NCBI GenBank assembly: GCA_937924775.1
Contig: CALDUT010000001.1
Span: 713,704-777,703, forward strand
From: an uncultured Gemmata sp.
Lineage (GTDB): Bacteria > Planctomycetota > Planctomycetia > Gemmatales > Gemmataceae
DNA: 64,000 nt
Direction: 5' to 3'
Both the position numbers and the translations under genes were made by a program. The first letter of the stretch is position 1, and each line of letters begins with the position of its first letter. Positions 27,639 to 38,242 of the stretch are shown here, in pieces. The notes beneath the pieces are model-generated. The model ran no database searches, was not told the DNA's origin, and saw only the letters and a list, made by a program, of their open reading frames with translations.

Positions 27639-29768
27639 TTATCGGGGGCCGGGGGGAGCGTACTTCTTCAGCCACGCGAACACTTCCTTGTGCCAATGTT
27701 CGCTGTTTTTCGGCTTCAGCACCCAGTGCCCCTCATCGGGGAAGTTGACGAAGCGGCTGGGCACACCTTGCCGCTGCAGGGCGCTAAACAGTTCGTGTCC
27801 TTGTCCGATGGGGCAGCGGAAATCGAGATCGTTGTGGATGATCAGCATCGGGGTTTTGTGTTTGCCCAATTCGCCAGCGCGTTTGTGGGGGCTGAACTCG
27901 GCATACTTGTGCGGTTTCTCCCACGGCAGCCCACCGTGTTCCCATTCGTCGAACCACAATTCATCGGTGGTGCCCCACATGCTCTCGAAGTTCCACACCG
28001 AGCAGTGGGTGATGAGGCACTGGAAGCGTTTGGCGATGTCGTTGACGGCGAACCAGTTCATCATGTAGCCACCGAAGCTGGCCCCGGCGGCGGCGAAGCG
28101 ATTTTTGTCAACATAGGGTAGTTTCTCGACGTAATCGAGGCCGCGAACCAAATCGCGGTAACACTTCCCGCCCCAATCACCGGTGATTTCATCTGTGAAT
28201 TTCTGGCCAAAACCGACACTGCCTCGCGGATTGGGCAAGACCACCACATAGCCTTGCGCAGCCCACAACTGGGGATTCCAGCGGAAGCTCCAATTGTCGC
28301 CCCAGACGCTTTGCGGCCCGCCGTGAACTAGATACACCACCGGCCATTTCTTCATTGCATCAAATCCCGGCGGTTTGAGAATCCACATGTGCATTTTGAC
28401 ATCGCCTTCCACCGGTATTTCCACGGCTTCCGGGGTGGGCCGATCGAGTTCGGCCAACAGTTTTTCGTTGGCCCGGCTGACATTGATCGGCTTGGCCTCA
28501 TCGGCGGGCCACCAGTGAACATGCACTTCGGCCGGGTGCGTCAGCCGGGCAACGGTGTAAGCCAGCATGTTGCGCTTCGCCGACGCTGAAAGAGAACTGC
28601 AAGTACCGCGATCGTACTGAATGTCCAAGCCTTGGCCGTCGATTTGCACAAAGACAATGGGATCGGCCGCATTCCAATGGGCGGTGAAAAGAAAGGCCCG
28701 ATCAGAACCGCCGGTCCAGACGAATTCGTTCACGGAAATGTCGTATTTTTCTGTGACGTTGAAGGGTTTTCCCGTGAGCTTACCATCCGGTTGGCAATCC
28801 GCGACCACGATATCCCATTTGTCGGCTTCGTAGCCAGCGCGTTTTTGGGCCCGCCAGGCCAATTTTTGGCCGTTGGCGGCGAAGCGGGGCCCACTGTCGG
28901 CGGCGAGATTATTCGCGGTCAGAGTTTCCCACTTCGTTGCGGTGTTGTGGATGCTGACACGGCAGAGGTCGTAGTTGGTACTCCAGGCTTCGTTCTTCTC
29001 GGGTACTGCAGTAAACACCAAATACTGGCTATCGGGGGTGAAGGTGAAGTCGTCGCCGCTGCTGAAGGTGCTGCTGGTGGGGTGGGCGTCGCGATCGCCG
29101 GGGGTAACATCCCGGCAGTTGGTGCCATCGGCTTCGATCACGAATAGATGCTGGCGTTTGTCGCCGATGTATTCGTCCCAATGGCGAAAGAAGAGTTTGG
29201 TGAAGGTACGGGCTTTCACCGGGCTATTGGCGATTTCCTCATCTTTTTGTTGGTTCAGTTTGTCGCTTGCGGCGAAGGGTTTTTCGCTGAATTCGGGATA
29301 CACGCTGGAAACAAAGGCAATCCGGTTGCCGTCGGGCGACCAAATGCCGTGACGGGCCCCGGTGGAAATGTGGGTGAGTTGCTTTACCTGGCCATCGGCG
29401 GTCAGAATCCACAACTGCATTGAGCCGGAACGGTTCGATTCAAAGAGAATGCGTTCGCCATCGGGCGACCAGCGGGGGTTGGCGTCACGCTTGCCTTGAG
29501 GATCAGTCAGTTGTTTGGGAGGGGTTTTACCATCGGTGGAAGCGAGCCACAAGGCGGTTGAGGTGCTATTGCGGGCCAGATCGACCGTGGTGACCTGATA
29601 GACGACCGATTTGCCATCGGGGCTGATTTGGGGTGCGGCCACGCGCTGGAAGGCGAACAAGTCGTCTAACCGCATCGGGCGGGGGTCGGCCGCCTGTAGC
29701 AGCGGGGCCGCATTCCCGGCAATCACGAACGCCGCGAATGCGCCAATCAGAACAAGTAATCTTCGCAT
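27639..29768 (-). CDS. Prolyl-oligopeptidase-family (S9) serine peptidase, secreted
   Basis: A 709-residue dipeptidyl/acylaminoacyl-peptidase-like enzyme. A signal peptide (VLIGAFAAFVIAGNAAPLLQA) is followed by a beta-propeller of WD40/PD40-type repeats (for example NPRWSPDGERILFESNRSG), then an alpha/beta-hydrolase domain. Catalytic residues: nucleophile Ser in AAGASFGGYMMNW, Asp in HNDLDFRCPIGQ, and His in FPDEGHWVLKP. The ATG at 29768 is chosen because the signal peptide starts there; the longer frame to 30221 is Arg-rich shadow. Probably degrades peptides outside the cytoplasm. Confidence 0.92.
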   Translation of the reverse strand: MRRLLVLIGAFAAFVIAGNAAPLLQAADPRPMRLDDLFAFQRVAAPQISPDGKSVVYQVTTVDLARNSTSTALWLASTDGKTPPKQLTDPQGKRDANPRWSPDGERILFESNRSGSMQLWILTADGQVKQLTHISTGARHGIWSPDGNRIAFVSSVYPEFSEKPFAASDKLNQQKDEEIANSPVKARTFTKLFFRHWDEYIGDKRQHLFVIEADGTNCRDVTPGDRDAHPTSSTFSSGDDFTFTPDSQYLVFTAVPEKNEAWSTNYDLCRVSIHNTATKWETLTANNLAADSGPRFAANGQKLAWRAQKRAGYEADKWDIVVADCQPDGKLTGKPFNVTEKYDISVNEFVWTGGSDRAFLFTAHWNAADPIVFVQIDGQGLDIQYDRGTCSSLSASAKRNMLAYTVARLTHPAEVHVHWWPADEAKPINVSRANEKLLAELDRPTPEAVEIPVEGDVKMHMWILKPPGFDAMKKWPVVYLVHGGPQSVWGDNWSFRWNPQLWAAQGYVVVLPNPRGSVGFGQKFTDEITGDWGGKCYRDLVRGLDYVEKLPYVDKNRFAAAGASFGGYMMNWFAVNDIAKRFQCLITHCSVWNFESMWGTTDELWFDEWEHGGLPWEKPHKYAEFSPHKRAGELGKHKTPMLIIHNDLDFRCPIGQGHELFSALQRQGVPSRFVNFPDEGHWVLKPKNSEHWHKEVFAWLKKYAPPGPR

Positions 29769-29893
29769 GGTAGAGGCCTTTCGATTGCAACCGCGCTGTC
29801 TTCGGTCCGCTGTCAGCAGCGGAACTCCTTCAGCACGTTGTAGGCGAACGGAGCAGTGGGTGAAAGAATCCGCCACGAACGAGGGAGCGTGGG

Positions 29894-32800
29894 TTAGCGG
29901 CGTTGGGGCACGAGTTTCAGCCGGACATCCGGGGGGTTCGGCATGGTGGCCACCCAGTGCCAGGCACCATAGGCACTGGGCGTGGCCTGCCAACCGCGGC
30001 TGCGTTCGATCTCGGCCAACCAGCCCGGCACCACGTTCACCCGCACGTCCTCCTGGGCGGGCCGGCCTCCGCTGATCCGAGGGCGCACAGCGTCGAACTC
30101 GATGGGTTCTGCCGGTGTTTTGCCCGTGGGCGCCGGCGTCACAGTTCCACGCCACTCGAGAGTTCCTTCTTGGGTGTTCGCGTGCAGCCAGACTTGCACC
30201 CGCGCGCCCGACTGATGCCAACTGGCTACTTCACTACCGCGGACATCAAGCAAGCGCACTCCTGGAAGTGTCCATTCCAAGAATAACTGCGGTTCCTTCG
30301 TAGTCCACGCGATCGTGCCCGCGGCATCCGCCCGATGCGGGCTGACCTGCCAGGTGGTCGTCGTTTGAACGGTGATCGTTTCCCCCCCGCGTACCGCTGG
30401 ACGCAGTTCGGCCCCAGGGCCTGTGGGGCGAAAGACCCGTTGCAGCGGTTGTGTTTCCAGCCGCAAATCCGGCACATTGACAAAATCGCGTAGCGCTTCC
30501 ACCGGAAAATCGCTGACCGCACTCAACCCCAGGCTTTCCAGCGTGACGCGTGTCGTCCGCAAACCGTACACCGATTCGCTATCCGCCGTCGGTTGCATCC
30601 AGGCCATGCGGGGAAACCGTAACACCGGCTGCCGCGACATCGGCCGTCGGGGAACCGCTTGGAACACGACGAGGAACCGACCGGCTGTCGGGTTTTGAAA
30701 CTCGGTCCGCAAGAGGCGATGGCGGCCTTTGGTTTCCATCGTGGACCAATCCCGCAGAGATAGCCAGGCCGACGCCAAATCGAGATTGCGGGCCGTCACG
30801 CGAACCACTTCTAGTTCCGGAGGAATTTCGAAGGTTAAATCCGCCACAGTGCCCTGTTCGACACGGATCAGATACGCCGCGGTCAGTTCGGCCCCGACTT
30901 CGGTCATGTCCCATATGCACGCTTCGCGGACGCGCACAACTGCGGCTCCTGAAGCTCCTTGCCGCCAACGAAGATGAACAGCTTTGGCGGCCCCGAGGTC
31001 AGCTTCCAACCGGCCACGCGTGTCAGTCGTGACTACTTGTCGGCCCCAGCGGTTGATCACCTGGGGTTGGCGAGCATCCTTGGCCAGCGAGGCCACCACC
31101 CGGCACCGGGGAACTTCGGGAATACCAAAACGAACTTCTCGCTCCGAACCCGTGGTGACGATCGACGTCGCGAAACGCAATTCCATCTCGTGCCGGCCTG
31201 GTCCTGGCAACGGAATGCTATAGCTCTCAGGGCGGCTCGTTGTGGGAAACGCGACACGACCATTCACTGCAACGCGTTCGAGGCGAACATCACTCAGGGA
31301 CAGGGTGACGGTGTTCTCCTGCGGGGCGAAGGCATGAACGATCAAGCGAGCCGTCACGGTGGCTGTAGTATCCTCGGTTTGAATAGCGTATTCCGCCGAA
31401 GTGATCATCGGGGCGGGAGCAGGAGGTTGCGTGAGGGTGGCCAGCCGGTCCAGCACCGCCCGCGGGACAAAGACTTCCTCGGTGCCCTGATCGTTGGTGA
31501 CGATCAGCACTGTGGCTCCGCTGGGGCCTTGGGCCCAGAGCGGCCATGTTGGAATCCCCAGCACGAGCATCACGGCGGCAGTTGCAGCTGCGGCCGCGGC
31601 TGTTCGCACACCGCGGCGCGGAAGGAGCTTGGCCACTCCCACCAGCGCCCAGCACATAACGACGGCCCCCACCGGCAGCCCCGCCACGTGGGCCCACCAG
31701 GGTGGGCCTAGGTAGCCCCCCCCCACCGACATAACCGTCAGCCCTGCCAACAGCAGGACATCACGAAGCCGCTGCCGGAGAAGAACCCATAATCCCCACA
31801 CCGCGATTCCAGCCGCCAAGATCACGGCCAGGGCCCGGGCGACCCGCGAACTGCCCACATGAATCCACGTCTCGTCGGCCCGCGTAGTTAAGACGATCAT
31901 CTCGCCGCTGCTCAGCGGGCCACCTAGAAGCGGTGGCTGTTCTGCTGTTGCCTCCCAGCGGCGTGCTGGCCAACCGGGCAGCATGCCAGCGGCGAAGGCC
32001 CACCACCGCTGCACGGGCAGTTCGCTACCGTTGACACGCGGCGCGGGGCTTGTGATCGTCTGCGTCGGCCAGGTCCTAGACACCGGCAGACGATAGCGAA
32101 CTTCGAAGCAAATGTCCGCCCCCACAGGAAGCGGTATTCGCAAGCGATCCGTCGTTGCCCGCTCCAGACACGCGGCTGGGTGCAACCAACGGCCCTGAAC
32201 ATTCACGCTATGGACCTGCACCCCCGGTGGCAGAGCCACTTGTAAGGCCGAACCGGTCGAATGGGGAACGCTTCCCCCCATCGCGACCATCACGTCGCCA
32301 GCCGCACGAACCACCGTGACCAAATACGCATCCTGGACCACCGGAGGCGTGGCTGTCGATGCCTGCGGAGTCACCTGTAACCGATCCCCTGCTACCTGCA
32401 GCGTGACACGCGCTTGCCATGGTGGTGCCACTTCAGCCCGCACGGTAGGTTGAACCCCCAGCATCTGGGGAATCGGTAGCGTCACCGAGAAATCTGCCAC
32501 CGGTGGGCCCAGCGCGACCGTTTCCAGTTCCGCGAGGGCAGTCAGTGGACGCTGGAAGCGCAAGACCCACCACGAACCGGGCCACGGCAGCCCGCCGGGC
32601 AGAAGAGAGAATACCTCCCCCGGCAGTCGAATGGCCTCGCGGATGGCGTTGCCCTCGCCCACCAATCGCCACGTTCGCGGACCATCGGGAAGGGGGACGG
32701 CAACAGCAACCGTGGCCAACTCGCCGCCGCTGATCCGCAGAAGCCAGCGGGTCGTCAGTGACCAGCGATCGTCTACGGTATTCAGCCGCACGGCGGCATG

Positions 32801-34657
32801 GGCCGTGAACGTCGGCGTGGCAGCCCGAAGCGTCACGCGGCCCTCGGGTTCTTTCCCGCGGTAGTAGTAAACCGCGGGTGCATCGCGGGGAATGTCCGTC
32901 GTCAGCCAACTCCACAGGCCGACTGGTTCCGCCCCGACACCCGGTTGAACGGTCGCCGTCCAATGGGGTGACGTCCGAATGCTGAACCAACCTTCCCGCT
33001 CGGCCGCACCGAATCCCCACGCCGGAAACGGTATCGTGCCTGGCTGCACCGGGGGACCGCGAAACTCCAGATGCAACGGCAGGTTCTGCCCACTGCTCAA
33101 GGGGGGAACGAATTCGATGACCTGTGTGCCGCCTACCAACGGACCGACATAAGAAACCCGTTCATGGATGGCCACCGGGTTGCGATCGAGGGCATACCCC
33201 GGCGGCGGACGCACGCTCAGATGAAACAGCGGTCCCCGCCGCACACGCACCCCCACACGCGCCCTCAGCGTTGCCCGTGTTTCGTCCAACGTCCACTCCA
33301 TCCGCTCCGTGGTCGCGACCTCCGCTTCGGGAGGACTCAAACGAAACGACGGCAGGCGGCGGAAGGGTTCCTGAGCCCCCGGTGCCACGAGGGTTCCTTC
33401 CAATGTCAATACGCGTGTGGTCTCACCTCCTCCCAACAGCAACGACGGCACCACCGAACCGCTGGTGAGGCGATAATCCCCCGCGTTCCAGGCTTCAATC
33501 TTCCAGCCACTGCCGATGCGCAATTCCAGCGTTTCTTCCGTGACAATCGCCGCGAGGGGACGAATCGCGGGCAGCGGGGCCTCAGTCGAACGGGCAGGAT
33601 CGGGGAATAACGCGATGGCGGAAATGACCACTGGCCCGCCGGGCCCGGGTTGCCGCAACCGAAGGCGAACCCGCCGCGGACCTCCGGGAACTTCCGGCGG
33701 ATCCACCGTCCATGCGGCCCGGTTGTTCATCACCACATCGGTGATGTGCCAACCGGGATCGGCCAGAAAGGACCATTCATCCACTAGGCCACGGGCCGGG
33801 TTCAACTCGTAGCGAAACGTAGCGGCCAGTTGCCCAGTTGTGAAGTCGTATTGTGCGGCCAGTTTCGCTTGAGCCACGGTATCCGACGCGCCGCGACGGC
33901 GCAGCGTCAACTCCACCTTCGACAAAGGGCCGGGGCGGAGTTGCCACTGCTGCCGATCCGGTTTGCCGGGAATGGGAAAAGGTCCAGTCAGCAATGCGTC
34001 GGATGCCGCCGGGACTTGATCTGCGGGTAGATTCAACCGCCACAGCGCGGTGGCACAGGGAGGGACCCGTAGTTCGAATCGTCGTTCGCCCAACTCCGTG
34101 GTTCCTGTCAGCGACCAATTCAGTAGCAGCGTCTGCCGCCCTGGGCGGGGAAGCCACACTGTGGGAGCGGCAGCCGCGGTCGGAATCGCCACCATCGCAT
34201 CTTCACCATCGGCCCACTGGGCCCGTTGGATCGCCAAACGCAGGGGATCGAGGGGGGCGAATACCGGTTGTGTTTGCGGGTTGAGGAATTGCCATTCCGC
34301 CGTGCCGAACAGTTCGTGGCCATCGAATTCCGCCGTGTAGTCCGCCGCGACAAGACGGGGGGCCGCCTTAGCTTGCTCCGCGGCTTGGGCCGCGGCGCGG
34401 ACGCGGGCTTCAAAATCGCGGCGTGGCAGTTGCACCCATGGCCCCGGTTCGAGTTCACCACGCAGTTCGGGCCATGCCCGCGGGGCCACACGCAGCCGGC
34501 GAATCGGGAAGGGATCGGCCACCGGTGACCGTTCCGGGGTGTTGCCAACATTGGCTTCCTGGGATGTGTCTTGCGTCGAGTGGGGGCCGGGGGCAGCCAC
34601 CACGGCTCCGCCAACCCCAAGCAGTATGGCCAGAAATAACCACCGGAATGGATTCAT
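29894..34657 (-). CDS. Giant secreted membrane-attached protein with duplicated module (1587 aa)
   Basis: No known family recognised. A signal peptide (FLAILLGVGGAVVAAPG) is followed by a large beta-rich extracytoplasmic part with many Trp and Pro. About four transmembrane helices lie near residues 940-1040. A second beta-rich part runs to the end (…VRLKLVPQRR). A module starting VQLPRRDFEARV (about residue 75) seems to recur after the membrane region as VFVPRAVLDRLATL (about residue 1060), each followed by an A-x-Y strand and a long beta domain. The segment before the helices (SSGEMIVLTTRADETWIHV) resembles the corresponding part of the neighbouring 1155-residue protein. The ATG at 34657 precedes the signal peptide. 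Confidence 0.75.
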   Translation of the reverse strand: MNPFRWLFLAILLGVGGAVVAAPGPHSTQDTSQEANVGNTPERSPVADPFPIRRLRVAPRAWPELRGELEPGPWVQLPRRDFEARVRAAAQAAEQAKAAPRLVAADYTAEFDGHELFGTAEWQFLNPQTQPVFAPLDPLRLAIQRAQWADGEDAMVAIPTAAAAPTVWLPRPGRQTLLLNWSLTGTTELGERRFELRVPPCATALWRLNLPADQVPAASDALLTGPFPIPGKPDRQQWQLRPGPLSKVELTLRRRGASDTVAQAKLAAQYDFTTGQLAATFRYELNPARGLVDEWSFLADPGWHITDVVMNNRAAWTVDPPEVPGGPRRVRLRLRQPGPGGPVVISAIALFPDPARSTEAPLPAIRPLAAIVTEETLELRIGSGWKIEAWNAGDYRLTSGSVVPSLLLGGGETTRVLTLEGTLVAPGAQEPFRRLPSFRLSPPEAEVATTERMEWTLDETRATLRARVGVRVRRGPLFHLSVRPPPGYALDRNPVAIHERVSYVGPLVGGTQVIEFVPPLSSGQNLPLHLEFRGPPVQPGTIPFPAWGFGAAEREGWFSIRTSPHWTATVQPGVGAEPVGLWSWLTTDIPRDAPAVYYYRGKEPEGRVTLRAATPTFTAHAAVRLNTVDDRWSLTTRWLLRISGGELATVAVAVPLPDGPRTWRLVGEGNAIREAIRLPGEVFSLLPGGLPWPGSWWVLRFQRPLTALAELETVALGPPVADFSVTLPIPQMLGVQPTVRAEVAPPWQARVTLQVAGDRLQVTPQASTATPPVVQDAYLVTVVRAAGDVMVAMGGSVPHSTGSALQVALPPGVQVHSVNVQGRWLHPAACLERATTDRLRIPLPVGADICFEVRYRLPVSRTWPTQTITSPAPRVNGSELPVQRWWAFAAGMLPGWPARRWEATAEQPPLLGGPLSSGEMIVLTTRADETWIHVGSSRVARALAVILAAGIAVWGLWVLLRQRLRDVLLLAGLTVMSVGGGYLGPPWWAHVAGLPVGAVVMCWALVGVAKLLPRRGVRTAAAAAATAAVMLVLGIPTWPLWAQGPSGATVLIVTNDQGTEEVFVPRAVLDRLATLTQPPAPAPMITSAEYAIQTEDTTATVTARLIVHAFAPQENTVTLSLSDVRLERVAVNGRVAFPTTSRPESYSIPLPGPGRHEMELRFATSIVTTGSEREVRFGIPEVPRCRVVASLAKDARQPQVINRWGRQVVTTDTRGRLEADLGAAKAVHLRWRQGASGAAVVRVREACIWDMTEVGAELTAAYLIRVEQGTVADLTFEIPPELEVVRVTARNLDLASAWLSLRDWSTMETKGRHRLLRTEFQNPTAGRFLVVFQAVPRRPMSRQPVLRFPRMAWMQPTADSESVYGLRTTRVTLESLGLSAVSDFPVEALRDFVNVPDLRLETQPLQRVFRPTGPGAELRPAVRGGETITVQTTTTWQVSPHRADAAGTIAWTTKEPQLFLEWTLPGVRLLDVRGSEVASWHQSGARVQVWLHANTQEGTLEWRGTVTPAPTGKTPAEPIEFDAVRPRISGGRPAQEDVRVNVVPGWLAEIERSRGWQATPSAYGAWHWVATMPNPPDVRLKLVPQRR

Positions 34658-34774
34658 GGGCACACAAGTGAATTCAGATTGCACCGGTATCCGTGGCGGT
34701 GCATTGTGCGATGATGGGTGGGTTCGTGACCCCACTCCGGATTCCCTCCCAACTCGTGGCGTTGGTAATTCCCG

Positions 34775-37700
34775 TCAGGTTCCTGAAGCGGTGGGCGCCG
34801 GTGGAACGGAACTTCCACTGGCGACGTTGCCACCGGTTCGGCTCGACAACCGCGAGGCCGGCGGGCTGGGAGTACCCAAACTGGCCGTGGAAACTCCGGT
34901 CGCCACACTCGGTTCCACCGGCACTCGGCTGAAACCCGGCAGATGCGTAATGCGGCGGCGGGCCTGCCACCGGATGAAAGCCTGAATCGCCACCGCCACC
35001 ATCCCCACGAGAATCCCTGGCTGCCCGGCCGCAACCCACTGCGCCGCGGGCTGCGGATACAAAACGCCGCACAACCCCAAGGCACCGCCCAGAAGGGTGA
35101 TGGCCATCGCCACCACCCCCGGCGGGCACCACGTCAACACCACCATCACGACCGCAACGAACAGCGAGCACACCACCGCCAACCCCAACCACGGTAGCCG
35201 CACCACACGCACGGCCTCGGGTGTGGCCTGCCGCACCACAATCAGTTCGCCCTCGCTGCCATCCGACGCGGCCTCGGCAGTGGGTTCGGTTCCTGTCAGA
35301 AACCACTGATCGAGCGCCAGCCGCGATGCCGCCGTGGGCGCATAACTCATCCCCCGCAGACGCCAGAGAATCTCGGGCAGGCTCTGTTCACTGAAAACCA
35401 GGGGGGCGGAGTCGCTCGGTTCCGCGATAAGCCAGCGAACCGGTCCGGTATAGGCGGCGAAAGGCAGCTCCGGGGGCTCATAGCGAGTTTCACCGAGGAT
35501 GCGGCGACTCCCCGGTGTGGCATAAGTGATTTCGAGAATGCGGGCGCGGTTGGGGCTTTCGGGAAGGGTCAGACGGTAACGGCGACGACCGGTGGATTCG
35601 TCGCCACCCACGGGAATGACGCCGGTGATCAGGCCGTCGATGCGGACCACGGGGTTAGTCGCCACTTTCTCAGGCAAAAGAACTTCCACGGTCGATACGA
35701 GATAAAACGGCAGGCGAAAACGGGCCCGGTAGTGGACGAACCCATCCTCCGCGATACCAGCTTCGATGAGCGTTCGCTCGATCCGCAGGGGGGCCACTGT
35801 TCCACTATTCACCGGCCCGACTTCCAACGCCAGAGGGCGTTCGGATGAGGCGGTGAGGGTGAGAGCGGGCAGCATGTCCTGTTCGGGGAGCGGTTCGGGG
35901 GGCCATTCCCGCCAGCCGGGAGAAGCAGCCGTGACGGTGCGACCGCTGAACGTGTTGACCCAAACGCGGACGGTCGTCTCCACCCGGGCCACGTCGAGCG
36001 GCCAAAACATCCCCACCGGAATCGACAGCGGACCATCGGTTTGCCCCGGCAGTGGGAGAGCAAAACTGAGGCGGAGCGTTGCTTCTCGGGCGTCGGTCGG
36101 CGGTGAGTAGCTCCATGTCCCGCCGGTCACCGTTTCCAGTGCGGGGGCGGTTTTCAAGCCCATGGCTTGCGGAGGGCCGCGGAAGCGAACCGCTTTGGGG
36201 AAGCCATCCGGCGAACGCAGTTTGAGAACCTGAGCCACGACCATTTGCCGTTCGCCCAGCGTCACATCTGTGCGAATCTCCACGCTGATGTCGGGGCGAT
36301 AGGGTTGCCAACTGAGCCACACCTGCGACACGCCCAAGGGGCTTTGCCCGCTCACCTGGGTCGTCACTTTGGGCCGTTTGCCATCGGTCGAGGGCACTGA
36401 GTCCAGCGGTGTGTTCCAAGCGGCCGGATCGTCGCCGTCCCAACCACGGATGTGGCCGCGAATTTCCCAGCCCTCGGGCACACTGGCGCTCAGTGTGGTA
36501 TCGCGTTCAAGAACTTTGGGGAAACGAAACAACGGCATATGGGCTTCGCGGGCCGTCGGTGGCAATGGCAGTGTGGCGACCAGGACAATGTTGAAGGGCT
36601 TCGCCATGCCTTTGGCCAACCGCACCCTGACCGGCCGCCACAGGCCTTCGGCGGGGCCTTGGGTCACGCCCTCCACAATCAGCGGGTCCGATTCCGATTC
36701 CAAGCCGCGCCACTCCGCTGGGACCTCCAGAACAAGTGTTTCCACTTCGGTGCGGATGGGCCGCACGGCGATCTCCGCCTGAATGAGCCAGCCGGCCTCT
36801 GTGAGCTTGAGTTTGTACGCGGGTGTGACGCGAACCGTCCCTTCCACTGGGTAAGCCTCGACCGTCAGCAGTGGCCCGGTGGCCGCGGTCGAACCGGTAG
36901 GGCCACTCGTGAGCCGGAAGAAAGCGACACTGTTTTCTTCATCCATCGGCAACGGCGGCTCCATGCGGCGGAGGTCGGGACCATGCTTGAAGACAAAGCG
37001 GGTATGCGGAGCTGCCATGATTTTCACTGTTCCGCTTTGACGCAACACCTGGAGAACGGCAAATGGCCCCACTGGAATGGCGGAGGACTTCGCCCCGGCT
37101 TTCGGCCGGGCCTGGCGGACGACCAAGGTCACCGTCCAATCCCCGAGCCTCGCACCGGATGGCCATTCAACTTTCCAGATCGGTTTGGCCGGGTCAGTCG
37201 GTTTGGTTACCACCGGCTGGTAAGTGGGGCCGGTTTCGATCGGGGCTGCCGCCGCACGATCGACGCTGACATCAGCGCTGGCCGGAGCGACCAATTTCCA
37301 AACCAACGCCGGGCCGCGGAGCTTCACCTTCGCTGTCGATTCCACAAAGTTGTCGGTCAGAATCGTGGTGATGTCCCACTCAGCGCTGTGAACGGTATCG
37401 ACCGGGGGAGAACCCGCGGCTTCCCAGGTGACTTCCACCGATTCGACAGCGCCCAGTGGAAAACCACCCGATTTGCCGCTCGCGGCCAGCTGCTGAAGGT
37501 CCAAGCCGTTGAACCGCCGGGTTTCAGGGACTTTCAGCGCAAAGGTCGGGTCCGGAGTGCGGGTCACGAGATTCACCCGTTTGACGGTGCCGTCGGGTGG
37601 ATCGAGGGCCAGCGTGGTGATGGGCGCTCGCGGTAAGGCCAGATCGAAACCCACCTCGGCTTTGGTTCCGCGCACCGTGACCGGGACTTCGACATCGAGA

Positions 37701-38242
37701 ATCAGCGTATGCTCGCCCGGGGATTCGACGGTGACAGCGAAGCCGTCGTCGGCGGTTTCGAGAACCGGCAATTGGGTGCCATCCAGCGCAGCGGCCACGA
37801 GAAACGCCCGCCGCGCCCCGAGGGCCACGGCGGTGTTGGCGTGGGTTGTGCGGAAGGCATAGGTGAGTTTCAAAGCGGCTACCAACTGCTCGCCGCGTTT
37901 TTCGATCCGACCGCGAATGGCGCAGCTACTGGGCGGTCGGGGTTTGCGCGTGGCAAGTTCTTTTTTGAGCGAATCGATTTGATCGAGCAGCTTCTGAAAT
38001 TCTTGAGGGCTAAGCGTTACCCGTTCGCCGTCGGGACCGTTGCCAAGCCAGACCTGCGTTCCGTCGAGCAGTTTCACTACGAAGGGTTTGCTGTCTTTGG
38101 CGTCTTTGGACGGTTCGTTCTTGGGCAGTTCGGGTTGTTTGAGCTGTTCGCTCCCCCCGGATTGGGCGGATAGGCCCAGGGTTCCTCCGAGGAGGACCAG
38201 AAACGCCATCAGGCCGCTCGCGGTTCGGCGATCGCACGACAT
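34775..38242 (-). CDS. Giant secreted protein related to its neighbour (1155 aa)
   Basis: No known family recognised. A signal peptide (GLMAFLVLLGGTLGLSAQ) is followed by a charged linker and the module start VTLSPQEFQKLLDQIDSLKK. A long series of beta domains follows, then SEGELIVVRQATPEAVRVV, and three to four helices near residues 1015-1090 (LGLAVVCSLFVAVVMVVLTW onward). The end is a cytoplasmic-looking Pro/Ser tail. It is cotranscribed with the 1587-residue gene, 117 bases further along. The shared layout suggests both come from duplication and form one cell-envelope assembly. Confidence 0.75.
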   Translation of the reverse strand: MSCDRRTASGLMAFLVLLGGTLGLSAQSGGSEQLKQPELPKNEPSKDAKDSKPFVVKLLDGTQVWLGNGPDGERVTLSPQEFQKLLDQIDSLKKELATRKPRPPSSCAIRGRIEKRGEQLVAALKLTYAFRTTHANTAVALGARRAFLVAAALDGTQLPVLETADDGFAVTVESPGEHTLILDVEVPVTVRGTKAEVGFDLALPRAPITTLALDPPDGTVKRVNLVTRTPDPTFALKVPETRRFNGLDLQQLAASGKSGGFPLGAVESVEVTWEAAGSPPVDTVHSAEWDITTILTDNFVESTAKVKLRGPALVWKLVAPASADVSVDRAAAAPIETGPTYQPVVTKPTDPAKPIWKVEWPSGARLGDWTVTLVVRQARPKAGAKSSAIPVGPFAVLQVLRQSGTVKIMAAPHTRFVFKHGPDLRRMEPPLPMDEENSVAFFRLTSGPTGSTAATGPLLTVEAYPVEGTVRVTPAYKLKLTEAGWLIQAEIAVRPIRTEVETLVLEVPAEWRGLESESDPLIVEGVTQGPAEGLWRPVRVRLAKGMAKPFNIVLVATLPLPPTAREAHMPLFRFPKVLERDTTLSASVPEGWEIRGHIRGWDGDDPAAWNTPLDSVPSTDGKRPKVTTQVSGQSPLGVSQVWLSWQPYRPDISVEIRTDVTLGERQMVVAQVLKLRSPDGFPKAVRFRGPPQAMGLKTAPALETVTGGTWSYSPPTDAREATLRLSFALPLPGQTDGPLSIPVGMFWPLDVARVETTVRVWVNTFSGRTVTAASPGWREWPPEPLPEQDMLPALTLTASSERPLALEVGPVNSGTVAPLRIERTLIEAGIAEDGFVHYRARFRLPFYLVSTVEVLLPEKVATNPVVRIDGLITGVIPVGGDESTGRRRYRLTLPESPNRARILEITYATPGSRRILGETRYEPPELPFAAYTGPVRWLIAEPSDSAPLVFSEQSLPEILWRLRGMSYAPTAASRLALDQWFLTGTEPTAEAASDGSEGELIVVRQATPEAVRVVRLPWLGLAVVCSLFVAVVMVVLTWCPPGVVAMAITLLGGALGLCGVLYPQPAAQWVAAGQPGILVGMVAVAIQAFIRWQARRRITHLPGFSRVPVEPSVATGVSTASLGTPSPPASRLSSRTGGNVASGSSVPPAPTASGT

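Noticed and set aside
31680..31695. CCACGTGG core similar to the parS-like palindrome
   Set aside because: Lies in coding sequence, lacks the GTT/AAC flanks and any element ends.
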